Of a DNA stretch of 64,000 bases, positions 12,632 to 23,322 are shown piece after piece. A model generated the notes under the pieces. The model did not search any database. It was not told where the DNA came from and worked only from the letters and a program-made list of their open reading frames with translations. This stretch comes from Zerene cesonia (Eukaryota; Arthropoda; Insecta; Lepidoptera; Pieridae). How positions within the stretch are numbered: position 1 is the stretch's first letter; each line of letters opens with the position of its first letter. Where the stretch lies: contig NC_052112.1 in NCBI RefSeq assembly GCF_012273895.1, positions 2,170,001 to 2,234,000 on the forward strand, in the 5' to 3' direction. Position numbers and translations under genes: made by a program.

Positions 12632-13703
12632 GTATATTTGTATATATGTGTGTGTGTGTATATTTATATATTTGTGTAAATATATGTATATGTTGTATGT
12701 AAATTTGATTGAATGTTTAAAAGTATCTGTTTTTCGTCCCGCTTATAGTTTAGCAGTATGCTCGTTACCTTTTACCGTGGTTGCCTGGAAGAGATCATTT
12801 CTAAGTGATAAGGCCGCCAAACAAATTGTACACTTTATTTTACTCATTATTATTATTATCTCTAAGTTTCCTTCTATGTACAATGTTGTTGAAGAGTTAA
12901 ATAATAAATAAATAATAAACAATAATATAGTCACAACAAATTATCATGTAGATGTTATACACCTGTCGTTCTTTAATTATTATGAAACTTGTGTTGTGTA
13001 TTTGTTTCTACGTACTATATTATCTATATTTTGTACAATTATTTATTAAAGACTTTCTTTTTACAAAGTACGGGACATTAATTTAAAATTTGTTAGAATG
13101 GTGAAATTTGAAAACGACTAAACTGTTTGAAAGGAGGAAATAAAGTCTTTATTAAAACTGTTAAATACATACAATTATATTAGTAGAAACGAAAGCCTGT
13201 GTTAGTAAAAACTGTGTTGCAGGCTTTAGAATCCCTCACATTTTTGTAAATTATAGTTTCTTTCAGTTTTTTTATTTTTCAATTAAGTATATTAAAATAG
13301 AAAAAGTGCTTGCATGTGTGTGTGTGGGTGTGTGTGTATGTGTGTGTGTAGTAAGTATTTTATGAAAGATAAATACATCTGATTAATTTATAGTAGGAAT
13401 AAAGGAAATTAAAGTCAAAAAGAAAAATTTAACAAACACATTATAAAAGAATACAACGATCAAAAGAAAAACGATTTTCTACAAAAATGGTCCAGATTCT
13501 AAAATGGGACTAAATGCCAATAATATCCTTTCACACAAGAATCATGTCATTGGTTGAAAACCCATGGAGTTATCAAGTAAGAGAACAAAACATTCAGTTC
13601 AATTAAGAACTTCGTTTGTTTTGGAAACGTCAATTTAAATAGAAAAAAGCTCACCTTGCACATAGCATATTATCACAAACAATAACGTTACGTGTTTAAA
13701 CAT
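9669..13703 (-). CDS. Chymotrypsin-like secreted serine protease (gene B, five exons)
   Basis: S1-family endopeptidase and paralogue of gene A in opposite orientation. Exons 13703-13655, 12062-11888, 11132-10886, 10374-10228 and 9857-9669 join in frame to 268 aa. Signal peptide MFKHVTLLFVIICYVQG, a short propeptide ending in Arg before IVGG (30-33), then His71 (LTAAHC), Asp116 (NDISLIK) and Ser209 (GDSGGP). The pocket is Gly203 (189 position, GEGACH) with Asp in the GYPDV motif (226 position), typical of insect chymotrypsin-2. A lone Cys sits in LPECN. The C-terminus is longer than in gene A, adding a charged tail after LEWIQLN. Introns carry repeats of families C and A. It has its own TATA box and poly(A) signal, so it looks independently transcribed. 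Substrate preference cannot be settled from sequence. Confidence 0.94.
10228..10374 (-). CDS. Gene B exon 4
   Basis: Acceptor ttttacag|TAT, donor CAT|gtaagt. 49 codons from YPGNLPNDLQM to GEGACH; phase 0 at both ends as in gene A. Confidence 0.92.
10506..10698 (+). repeat. Family A repeat in gene B intron 3
   Basis: Forward copy, 'gcgccccgcggtttcaccc' to 'tttataaaattagtaggat'; complete except for small gaps. Confidence 0.8.
10886..11132 (-). CDS. Gene B exon 3: catalytic Asp
   Basis: Acceptor tttttag|CAA, donor TCG|gtaaga. 247 nt, as in gene A. Contains NDISLIK and the LLLTGWGRLS strand. Confidence 0.93.
11354..11530 (+). repeat. Family C repeat in gene B intron 2
   Basis: 'ctagctgcacccggcaaacg' to 'gacacgagaattttatattt'. 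It occupies the intron homologous to the one in gene A that holds another C copy, but at a different place in that intron. Confidence 0.8.
11888..12062 (-). CDS. Gene B exon 2: propeptide, IVGG, catalytic His
   Basis: Acceptor atatacag|GA, donor GG|gtaagc. Encodes VPR|IVGG, HFCGGS and LTAAHC. Confidence 0.93.
12170..12300 (+). repeat. Family K repeat
   Basis: Contains 'gtcgcttcccgcatcggtat' and 'tttaatagatagagtgatt'; a second copy lies at 59008-59115. Function unknown. Confidence 0.5.
12565..12627. repeat. (AT)n microsatellite
   Basis: About 30 AT dinucleotides in intron 1 of gene B. Confidence 0.95.
13314..13350 (+). repeat. (GT)n microsatellite
   Basis: Interrupted GT run in intron 1 of gene B. 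Confidence 0.85.
13655..13703 (-). CDS. Gene B exon 1: signal peptide
   Basis: ATG then a hydrophobic core (VTLLFVIICYV), donor CAAG|gtgagc. 49 nt, phase 1, as in gene A. Confidence 0.88.
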
Positions 13704-13756
13704 TTTACCCAAATGTACCGTAGGATATTTTACTACAAAATGAATTAAATGAACCG

Positions 13757-13764
13757 CTTTTATA
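13757..13764 (-). promoter_or_regulatory. TATA box of gene B (TATAAAAG)
   Basis: Consensus TATAAAAG read on the minus strand, about 54-61 nt before the start codon. That leaves room for a 5' UTR of about 30 nt. No such clear box precedes gene A. Confidence 0.65.
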
Positions 13765-13769
13765 GTAAT

Positions 13770-15159
13770 TAATATCAGATATGAAGCAGGTCAAAATACT
13801 TGAGCTTTATCTCAGGAACCAAAACTACCCACTTATGTATTTCAAGAGGACATTTTGTCATATACCATAATACATACTGCGTACGAGATATCAAGTTAAT
13901 TGGTTAAATAGAAAATTCATTCCATTATGAACATAAATATTGTCGTTCATTCCAAAAATAAAAGGCTTCACGGACGAGAAATGTATACAACATTTAAAAG
14001 CATTTCAATGCTATAAATAAAAATTAAATTTAGGTTTTACGGACGTTAAATGATATGCATTCAGTTTAATATATATTTGCATGAGACATATATATATTTA
14101 ATTTACGATTGCACAACTTTTTACTAAGTAGTCCGATTTTTTGTTGTTTGTCATTCTTTCACGTCCAAACGCAGCGATTTTGTAATATTCTTTTTGTGTC
14201 TGGAGAAAGAAAGGATAGAATTTTAGCTTGAAATATTCGTTCCCATGGGAATATCCAAGCGGGTGAAGATCCTGGTGCATAGATAGTTGTGTAATATTTT
14301 TACGTATTATTTGCTGATACACAATATTTGGTGTAGGTGAAAAAATTATACTTTTAGACTTCCTTATTGTAGTCTCAAGCTCAGATTATTTAAAAATACG
14401 CTTGTACAGTAATATGTGTGCCAGAAAGAAAAGACAGATAGGCCCGGGTTGTTGCCAGCAGAGTTTCTGTTCCTGTGGGATTACCGGAAAGATAATTATC
14501 CTATATCCTCTGGAGTCATGTCCGTACTAATTTTCATCCAAATCGGTTGGCTTAGACATGAAGAAAAGATAGACATATAGACAATGTTACTTTCGCATTT
14601 ATTATGGCAGGGGATTAGCTATCTCAAGGATTCATTCTTGTGTAAACGTATCCGTATTTAACAGGCGTAATAAGCAAGTAACCTACTCCGTTGAGAGTAT
14701 AACATCACTTGACTGCGCTGTTACTTGAAGTGATTTAACTCTATTATATAACTAGCTCTTGACATTGATAATTGCTATTATTATAACTGGCAAGTCACCT
14801 TGTGTGTGAAGTGCATGTTCAATGAAGACTCAGATATAGGGCTCATTTTTCCAGGATATAGTTTCCTGAGAAAGTGGAACATTTTGGCGCCGATTTCAAA
14901 TAGAGGAGTGGATAGCGCTTATAGTTGGTTTTTAATAATTATGGAATCATGTGCTTTTTGAGTAATTATAGAATCTTGAATGGTAACTCCCCCTAGGGAG
15001 TCTGTGTCCCTCTTTGTAAAAATAATTATATTAGAAGTTGACTTGACCGCCTTTTATACGCAGCTATCAAAATATTTTTGGTCGGGAAGTAAACATTGGC
15101 TATGTTGTCATGCTTAACCCTAAACTTTTTTTTTGTAGGTGAATTATATATTTTTATGT
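13770..15159. other. Intergenic region, no gene recognised
   Basis: AT-rich DNA upstream of gene B. About 14440-14625 looks like a further retroposon 3' end, with 'attttcatccaaatcggttg' and then 'actttcgcatttatta'. Nothing else assignable. Confidence 0.5.
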
Positions 15160-15330
15160 TATAGCGAGCAACTGAGCAGTTCGCCTGATGGTAAGCGATA
15201 CACCGCTCAGCGAATGTCTCAGCTAATGCGTTTCCCGCTCTGAGGGGTAATATATTAGGAAAGGATTCACTCGAAAGAAGGAATGGACTGGGAAGGGTGA
15301 GGAAAAGGAAAGGGGCCTCCGGAAAATTAA
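15160..15330 (-). repeat. Family B SINE-like fragment
   Basis: Reverse copy: 'agcgagcaactgagcagttc', 'gcctgatggtaagcgataca', then 'gaaggaatggactgggaagg'. Confidence 0.75.
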
Positions 15331-15418
15331 TAAAAGAAAGTGAAAAAGTAATTAGTTAAAGATATAAATACCAAGCAAAACGCTCCATTGCTTGCTCTGC
15401 TCTAAATAAAAGATTAAA

Positions 15419-15664
15419 TCAAATTTCGCCAGCGTGTTGCGTAACAAGAGAAAATATATCATAACTATCCTTTAAAGTTAAAACGAAGAAATTGGGATAT
15501 ATTTTCGTTCCATCACAGTTAGGGGTGTCACGAATGAAATGTCGGAGGTAAAAGTTTTCACAGTATGACCATTTATCACCTACTGGGATGGACAGTGCGC
15601 GTCTGTTAGAATTTGTCACTGTGATGGATCGGCCACCAAATATATGTATATGGAATGTATCCAT
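15419..15664 (-). other. Unassigned 81-codon open frame
   Basis: Reads MDTFHIHIFGGRSITVTN and later GDKWSYCENFYLRHFI, with ordinary codon use. No splice partners or domain recognised. Could be a decayed transposon fragment or chance; I do not claim a gene. Confidence 0.2.
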
Positions 15665-15804
15665 ATTTTTGATTCAACGTTAATTCAAGTTACCTTTTAA
15701 ACAATACTTTCTTTTACAAGAATAATGTCAGTATGTTATATTTGTATCATTTTATTTCTCATTTAATATCATTCATTCTTTGATAAAATAATATGCATGT
15801 ATAA

Positions 15805-15992
15805 AGGCCCGTTTCCTTTTCCTCACCCATCCCAGTCCATTCCTTCTTTCCAGTCGTTAATCCATTCCTTTTCCCTTATCCCAAAAAAGCGGGCAGCGCA
15901 TTCGCAGAGGACCAACCTTTGCGAATGTTCATGGGCGGTGGTGATCGCTTACCATCAGGCGAACCACCAGCTCAGTTGCCCGATATGACATA
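15805..15992 (+). repeat. Family B SINE-like element, 3' half with poly(A)
   Basis: From 'ggcccgtttccttttcctca' to 'gcccgatatgacataaaaaa'. The A-run at the 3' end suggests retroposition. Confidence 0.8.
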
Positions 15993-17040
15993 AAAAAAAC
16001 CCTATTTTCCTATTAGATCGTAGGCTTGTTTATCAAAATCGTTTAAATCTGTTCAACAGTTCAGATTTAAAAGCAAAAAAAAACACAGAATCAGCAGAAT
16101 ATTATTTTGCGAATCAGTCATGATTCCTGCTATTTTTGACAACCCCGTAATTACAAATTAGCGGAGATTTATATTCATCAACACGAATTAGAACCGAATT
16201 AGTGACTGAGGCTGGCAAATCACTTCTAACACAATCAGTTACTAGTATTTATGGCTGTCGGGGCAGTGATCATTTAAAGTAAAACTAAAGAACACTTAAT
16301 GGCTATGTTTCCTAAAATCTTAATAATTTATTCAGCGGTAATATGTCAGCGGTTCGCCTCGGGGATCATACAATATTTGAAATCGCTGAATAAAATAGCT
16401 GAAAACGTAAACAATCCTGGAAAGGCGACTGAATTCACCGTCTATTTTTAGATTTAGTTAAAACAAATCCCAGATTGCTGACATCGTGACTGAGAAAATC
16501 TCTGGATATTATAATAATAATGGAGCAAAATAACAATTCTATCTAAGTGAAAGACGTAAGGATATGTCTGCACCAGGCCTGTCAAAGGAAAGGGGAACGA
16601 AATTGATTCATATTTAACAGTAAAGGAAAAGAAAGAAAAAAGGGTTTAGATATTTCAATTTTCTCGTGACTTTGAAGTCACCGTCGAGAGTTGCAATAAT
16701 TGATATTATGTTACTCGGATTTGTAGTTGGATATACTGTCAAAGGGAAATAATTTCCGGAAATATATTCAGCGGTATTTAAGTTTAAGCGATGAAAGATA
16801 TTACCACTTATATATGTTTATTCATTCGTTGCAAGAAAAACGGAACAGATTGCTCTCTTTATTCATCTTTTCTATTTCAAATTGCCTCATTTCCTTGTAA
16901 AGTTTTTGTTCAATTCTAAATGAATAAAGTGGCAAGAATAAATGCAGTTTGTAGAACAGACTTATATTTATCATAATTAGCTATTTGCCCTCTTATAATG
17001 ACACAAAAAATATTGCTTTTTCCCTCTAATTATTATTGAA
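15993..17040. other. Intergenic region, nothing recognised
   Basis: AT-rich sequence without a plausible exon or a repeat that I could match elsewhere in the window. Confidence 0.5.
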
Positions 17041-17672
17041 AAGCCTATTTAAGTTTTAAGTATTCTGCAACCAAGTGTTGGAACAATATTCCACCTCCAA
17101 TATTAAACTCCAAGTCATTGAAGATTTTCAAATCTAAATATAAACAATATTTATTGCAGCAAATCCAACCTTAGTTGTGTATTGTTTTTACCCCATTATG
17201 TTATGTAGTTATATTATTTATCTATTTGTCTGTTTATTAATCTTTTATGTATTATTATAGAACATTTTATTTATTTATTTATATAAATCTATCAGTTATA
17301 TGTATTTATATAATTAATATGTATTTGAATACGTCTGCCGCTCCAACTGTCACAGAGGGGGGCCACTGAAAATCAGTGTGGCAACTGCGTTGCTGCGTAG
17401 GCTGAGTGGCTACCCCATTTGGCTCCACTTTATGTTTCTCGTTTTTATATTTATATTATTATTTTATATTTATATTTGTTTTTTTTCATATATATATATT
17501 CTTTTTTCATTTTTCTTTGTTTAATTGTTTTTTTGTATAAGCTTTTTTATTGTGATGTTTTGTGTTCATTATTGTATTGTTTTGTTCTAAGTTTATTGTT
17601 TTTTTTATTTTTTTTTAATTGTACTTCTGTGGAGTAAAATAAATGTTTCTTTCTTTCTTTCTTTCTTTCTAT
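17041..17672 (+). mobile_element. 3' end of a dead non-LTR retrotransposon (LINE)
   Basis: Frame 17041-17173 encodes the C-terminus of a reverse-transcriptase polyprotein: KYSATKCWNNIPPPIL, then SLKIFKSKYKQYLLQQIQP and a stop. The pattern WN.IP..I followed by a spaced FK....YLL is typical of Jockey/CR1-type LINE ORF2 ends. About 450 bp of 3' UTR follows, ending in AATAAA-like sequence and a (TTTC)n tail. An upstream stop in the same frame shows it is 5'-truncated and inactive. Confidence 0.65.
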
Positions 17673-17866
17673 TAAAAACAGTTATATGAACTTCTTGAAT
17701 CGTGGCGTTAATGTTCAAAGTATAGTGGGTAATGTAGTTTTTTTCTTATTCTTAGTAAAGTGTTTTAGTTTGGTTTGCTTCTTATAAATAACATCAAACT
17801 TTAATAAAATAAAGTACTATAACGAAATAAAATCAGCGATATTTATAATCTAAAGTGACAGAAAAC

Positions 17867-18012
17867 CGGCGTAAAATTTTAGCTTGCTATTGTGTTTCGT
17901 TCGGTGAGTGGGGGAGCCGGAGGCCTATTTCCTTCTCCTAGCCCTTCCTAGTCCATTCCTTTTTTCCATTCATCAATCCTTTCCTTATCCCTTAAAACCG
18001 GGCAGCGCGTTC
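17867..18012 (+). repeat. Family B element, 5' piece of a copy split by insertion
   Basis: 'aaccggcgtaaaa' and 'gggagccggaggcctattt' to 'gggcagcgcgttc', where a reverse family B copy interrupts it. It resumes at about 18359. Confidence 0.75.
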
Positions 18013-18358
18013 TTTTTTTTTTTATGTCATAGTCGGCAATGGAGCTGGTGGGTCGCCTGATGGTAAGCGCTACCACCGCCCATGAACATTTGGAGAGGCG
18101 TAAGGTCAATTGCAGACCTTTCGCCTCTACAAATGGATTGCCGACTTTAACTGGGAAGGGATTAGGAAAGGATTGATGAGATGAATAAAGGAAAGGACTG
18201 GGAAGGGTAAGGAAAAGGATATGGGCCTCCGGCTCCCCCACTCACCGTACGAAACACAATAGCAAGCTATTATTTCACGCCGGTTTTCTGTGGGGGTGTG
18301 GTACTTCCCCGGTGCGAGCTGGCCCAATTCGTGCCGAAGCGTGCTCGACTCCCACAAT
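18013..18358 (-). mobile_element. Full-length family B SINE-like element inserted in another B copy
   Basis: Reverse copy of about 346 bp. Read on the minus strand it begins 'tgtgggagtcgagcacgctt', passes 'gggccagctcgcaccgggga', a CT-rich middle and 'atgttcatgggcggtggtag', and ends in 'tatgacataaaaaaaaaaa'. The terminal poly(A) indicates retroposition. The pyrimidine-rich middle (tcctttcc blocks) is unusual. I saw no convincing tRNA A and B boxes. Confidence 0.75.
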
Positions 18359-18472
18359 AAGATTTCTCAGAGGTCTGAGCTTCTGTGAATGTTCATGGGC
18401 GGTGGTGATCGTTTACCATCAGGCGAACCACAGCTCAGTTGCCCGCATTGACATTAAAAAAAAAAGTTTTCA
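18359..18472 (+). repeat. Family B element, 3' piece of the split copy
   Basis: 'ctcagaggtctgagcttctg', 'gttcatgggcggtggtgatc', ending 'gacattaaaaaaaaaa'. Confidence 0.75.
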
Positions 18473-20729
18473 CGAAAAAATTAACCAATATCAAGACTTT
18501 GGCATTATTGCATTTAGTTTTTTTTGTCGTATTCCACGGACATGTGTTCAACTTCTTGGTTCCCTTGCGTGCTCAAAATTACCCTGTTCGTAGGTACATG
18601 TATATTTACGAATACTCCAGGTATGTGAAGTAATAGAATACGAATATTTCAGATTATGCGAACTGTGCTACGTGATGGTTTACAATAAGCTTATAGAACC
18701 AGCAAATAAAAGTTTGCTAATTGAATTTTACTACGAAGTATTTTCCTTATCCTACAAAAGAGCCTTTACTCGTAATTGCTCTTGTTCTAAGTTTTAAAAA
18801 CGATATAATTACGTTAAGAAGAAAGCTTGCGCATTTTAAAAGTAAGATATGATTCACTTGAGAACAAATTTTGTCTAGAAATTAAGACTTTTTAACGGAT
18901 TTTAAATGTGATTTATTCATTATATTATTTAAAGAAATTTTGTATAAATCATGTCGTCAATTAAAACCGTCGTTTAAAGAGTAATTCGTTTTCGTAATTA
19001 AAGAATATTTTTATTCGTGTTCTACTGTAAGAACGTTTCTTATTATTTATTTAGAAACATTATTCATAAAATATAACAATCTAAAAGCATTGATTTCAGT
19101 ATTGCGTTGCAATTTCATATCAAGGCAGGGAATAAATTTCTGTTTATGAAAAATTTATGATCGTTAACTACCCACATTAATATTATACAAAATTTAGATT
19201 GCGAGTTGATTCGTTTGTAATAAACAGACTCCGAAACTACTGAACCGTTTTGAAAAACTATAAACAGCAGAAAATTACGTTATTCTTGAATGACATAGCC
19301 TATATTTTGTTTTGTTTTTACAGGTCGACCCAGACGGAACCGGGACGAGTTGGCTAGCGAATATTAAATTGCAATTAGTGCTATAAAAGTAAACAAATAT
19401 ACATCAATATAACATAATATGATAAATAAACAAAGAAAAACCTCTCTTGTGAACGAAAGATACAATAAGATTTCTTGATATTGTGTGAAAGGAAATTTAT
19501 CCCACAAAATACGATATGTAATTTTGGTTTAGTATAATCTCGAGTCGCGTGTTCAACCGCATATTTACATAAATGCCTTTGGGAAATATTCCACGAAAAG
19601 TTCAGCAAGCAATTATAAACTGAGACGCAAACAAACTAAGCCAATATATCCGTTTCTATTTGCCTCTTTTACATTATTCATCGAGCGATGCATTCCCGTG
19701 TCTATTAACTTACTAATTAATGTGATATAAGTCTGATGAGAGACCATTGTGAAAATAAACAAAAACATGGTAATATTTGATAGAAGAGTTCATTATTTGA
19801 TTGACCAACTGCCGGTTCGAATTGAAACTTTATTTTTTTGCTCGAAAATCTATTAATCCAGTCAAGCTTATAGTCAATGATATAATGCTACGATGCATAG
19901 AGTAGTGTTATGACGTAACATCAGTGAAAACTTCTAAGACATGAAAAATATATTTTAAGAGCTGACGTCGTTGCATGGGTCAGCTAGTACATAACAATAA
20001 TGCGAAAGTAAGGCTATTTGTCTGTCTATTTATTCATAACACTGAATATGAACTTATAGGTTAAGCCTTAAGAAATGTCATAAGAATAGAAAAGCTACAC
20101 CAGAACCCGGCTAATGGACGGAAAGCTCTTATATCTATACAAGAAGACGTTTCTTTAGAATTGTTAAGGATTTAAAACGCTCAACAAAAAACGTTCATAC
20201 GAATACATTGCGAAAGTAAATTAAAGAAATTGCTGTTTCTAAATCATTTTCACACGCGTCTCTTGAATCTAACCATATTCTAACGACGTGCTTATGTCAA
20301 TACAATGTTCTTACATCCCTGCGATATATAAAGGAAAAACATGAATACAATTTCCTCGAAACCACAAACAATGTTATAAAACACCCGAACTGGGAGCATC
20401 ACTGCTAAATTATTGATTTGTTGAGTGCTATTGAACATACTCGCGGGAATGGAGGGCTTTGAGAGGAGAGAAACTATTTAGTTTCGTACGGAGGCTTGTA
20501 TGGAATGACAGAAATATGTTTTGAAGAACACACAAGTACAATTACAGAGCTATATCGTAATATATCACGGTGGAATTTTAATCTACAATAATGTTACAAG
20601 CGATAGGTGATAGAAGTGGTGATTTTCTTTATTTCTTAGTTTTGATGGATTACCTATACTAATAAGTAAGTTTGAAGATTTCTACATACTTCTTGGGTGA
20701 CGAAGGCTACTTTTTAAATGATTAGTGAA
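18473..20729. other. Intergenic region up to the first gap
   Basis: No gene seen. Contains half of a family H MITE (18878-18930) and a retroposon-like stretch at 19195-19370 ending 'gggacgagttggctagcg', partly shared with 34780-34815. Confidence 0.5.
18878..18930 (+). repeat. Family H MITE, one arm only
   Basis: 'attaagactttttaacggat' followed by 'tttaaatgtgatttattcat' matches the terminal arm of the palindromic elements at 35785 and 54605. Confidence 0.6.
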
Positions 20730-21729
20730 NNNNNNNNNNNNNNNNNNNNNNNNNNNNNNNNNNNNNNNNNNNNNNNNNNNNNNNNNNNNNNNNNNNNNNN
20801 NNNNNNNNNNNNNNNNNNNNNNNNNNNNNNNNNNNNNNNNNNNNNNNNNNNNNNNNNNNNNNNNNNNNNNNNNNNNNNNNNNNNNNNNNNNNNNNNNNNN
20901 NNNNNNNNNNNNNNNNNNNNNNNNNNNNNNNNNNNNNNNNNNNNNNNNNNNNNNNNNNNNNNNNNNNNNNNNNNNNNNNNNNNNNNNNNNNNNNNNNNNN
21001 NNNNNNNNNNNNNNNNNNNNNNNNNNNNNNNNNNNNNNNNNNNNNNNNNNNNNNNNNNNNNNNNNNNNNNNNNNNNNNNNNNNNNNNNNNNNNNNNNNNN
21101 NNNNNNNNNNNNNNNNNNNNNNNNNNNNNNNNNNNNNNNNNNNNNNNNNNNNNNNNNNNNNNNNNNNNNNNNNNNNNNNNNNNNNNNNNNNNNNNNNNNN
21201 NNNNNNNNNNNNNNNNNNNNNNNNNNNNNNNNNNNNNNNNNNNNNNNNNNNNNNNNNNNNNNNNNNNNNNNNNNNNNNNNNNNNNNNNNNNNNNNNNNNN
21301 NNNNNNNNNNNNNNNNNNNNNNNNNNNNNNNNNNNNNNNNNNNNNNNNNNNNNNNNNNNNNNNNNNNNNNNNNNNNNNNNNNNNNNNNNNNNNNNNNNNN
21401 NNNNNNNNNNNNNNNNNNNNNNNNNNNNNNNNNNNNNNNNNNNNNNNNNNNNNNNNNNNNNNNNNNNNNNNNNNNNNNNNNNNNNNNNNNNNNNNNNNNN
21501 NNNNNNNNNNNNNNNNNNNNNNNNNNNNNNNNNNNNNNNNNNNNNNNNNNNNNNNNNNNNNNNNNNNNNNNNNNNNNNNNNNNNNNNNNNNNNNNNNNNN
21601 NNNNNNNNNNNNNNNNNNNNNNNNNNNNNNNNNNNNNNNNNNNNNNNNNNNNNNNNNNNNNNNNNNNNNNNNNNNNNNNNNNNNNNNNNNNNNNNNNNNN
21701 NNNNNNNNNNNNNNNNNNNNNNNNNNNNN
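20730..21729. other. Assembly gap, 1000 N
   Basis: Exactly 1000 N, so a placeholder of unknown true size. The flanks show no inverted or direct repeat. Confidence 1.
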
Positions 21730-21837
21730 TGACAGATTCGAAATTCAAATGTAATATTTTTTTATAATTAAGTGTAACAGTATTTATGGCCAGACTAAGT
21801 ATACCTTGGTTGTCAAATTTAACAAAAATAATGGAGT

Positions 21838-22005
21838 ACTAGCTTCCCGCCCGCGGCTTCGCCCGCCTCCATGTTAATCTTACCTTTTAAACCTTCCCTG
21901 TACTATTCAGAATGAACCAAAAACATGATTATTAAAATCAGACCAGCCATCCTTGAGTTTTAGCAAGACTAACGAACAGCAACTGATTTGTATATACATA
22001 TAAGA
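21838..22005 (-). repeat. Family I retroposon-like repeat
   Basis: 'ctagcttcccgcccgcggct' head; 'gttttagcaagactaacgaa' is the reverse of the 'ttcgtcagtctcgctaaaac' seen at 57944-58126. Confidence 0.6.
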
Positions 22006-22827
22006 ATCCTTTTGATTTTCAGTTACGGTGTGTACTGTTTATCCGGGTATTGTACGAATAACAAAATTAAGTTCGTGTAAAGTTATATATATTTAGCGTA
22101 AAAATAGGTTAGCTAGCGTACGAGCGTGTTAGTTTGACTTTAAACTGCTAGAATCGAATTTAAGACGTCTTTTTTTAACAGAAAAAGAGTATTTGGCTTT
22201 TTTATTTTATTAGCCGTCGTAAGTCTTCTTAACCCAACAACTTATAAATATGAACTTTAAAATTAGTACCAATATAATTATTTTTAGCACATCAATGCTT
22301 TTATGATATAACTATTCAGCAAACACTATTCAGTTCTAAAAGTTAAAGTTTGCATGAACAGAAAATCTATATATTACCGGATTAATAAAATAAAATAAAC
22401 CGTAAAATAAATGAACTACATACAGCTAGAGCTGTGGGTAGGAGTGAGTAAGGGGTAACCTCCCTACCGCTGCCGATCTTCAGAGAAAGAGAAGCCAAAT
22501 AGTCTGAAGCCGTAACGCGTTAGGTAACAACGTGGTTTACCTTTACATAAGAAGTTATCATTTCAATAACGCTATTCATGAAAATTTAGGTGAGCAATTA
22601 TATTTCTACGAAGGCAAATCTTAACTATCTCGCTGTAAAGTCATATTTCATCTTTTATATTACCTTTCTGTGTTTTAACTTAAAACTTTTATTCAAATGC
22701 AAATTGAAATACTGCATAAGTACAAGGTCTTTTATATTAAAACTATGTTTTACAGATAATTAAAGACGTTGCGAATGGATAAGTAATTTCTCATGTTATT
22801 TGATAAATGCAACATTTTTATTAGATG
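22006..22827. other. Intergenic region, nothing recognised
   Basis: AT-rich apart from a short GC-richer patch near 22430-22520 of unknown origin. Confidence 0.45.
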
Positions 22828-23135
22828 ATGTTTGAGTCAAGCATGCTTCGACACTAATTGGGCAAGCTCGCACCGGGAAGTACCAGTCCCCCCCCAGAAA
22901 ACCGGCGTGAAGTAGTAGCATGCTGTGTTTCGTATGGTGGTGAGTGGGAAAGCTGTAGACCCGACTTTTTTCCTCACTCCTCCCTGTCCATTCCTTATTT
23001 CCAGTCGTCAATGCTATCCTTATCCTGAAACCATTAAAAGCGGGCAGCTTATTCGCAGAGGCTTGGAATACGGCTGGAAATGTACATGGGCGGTGGTGAT
23101 CGCTTACCATCAGGCGAACCAACATCTCAGTTACC
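22828..23135 (+). repeat. Family B SINE-like element, nearly full, 3' end missing
   Basis: Has the 5' head ('caagcatgcttcgacactaa'), the 'aaaccggcgtgaagtagtag' segment and 'catgggcggtggtgatcgct'. It stops at 'cagttaccc', where family A begins with no spacer. Confidence 0.8.
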
Positions 23136-23322
23136 CCCGCGGTTTCACCCGCGTAAGTCCGTATCCCGTAGGAATATTAGGATAAAAAGTTGCCTATATG
23201 TTATTCCAGTTGTTCAGCTATCTACGTACCAAATTTCATTGCAGTCGGTTTAGCAATTTTTGCGTGAAAGAGCAACAAACACACACATCCTTACAAACTT
23301 TCGCATTTATAATATTAGTAGG
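23136..23322 (+). repeat. Family A repeat fused to family B
   Basis: 'ccgcggtttcacccgcgtaa' to 'atttataatattagtagga', directly joined to the family B copy on its left. Confidence 0.8.

Noticed and set aside
17948..18357. Overlapping minus-strand frames of 97 and 76 codons
   Set aside because: They fall entirely in the nested family B SINE-like elements.
20714..21767. Long open frames on both strands
   Set aside because: They are made only of N from the assembly gap; the same holds for the frames over 47317-48390.
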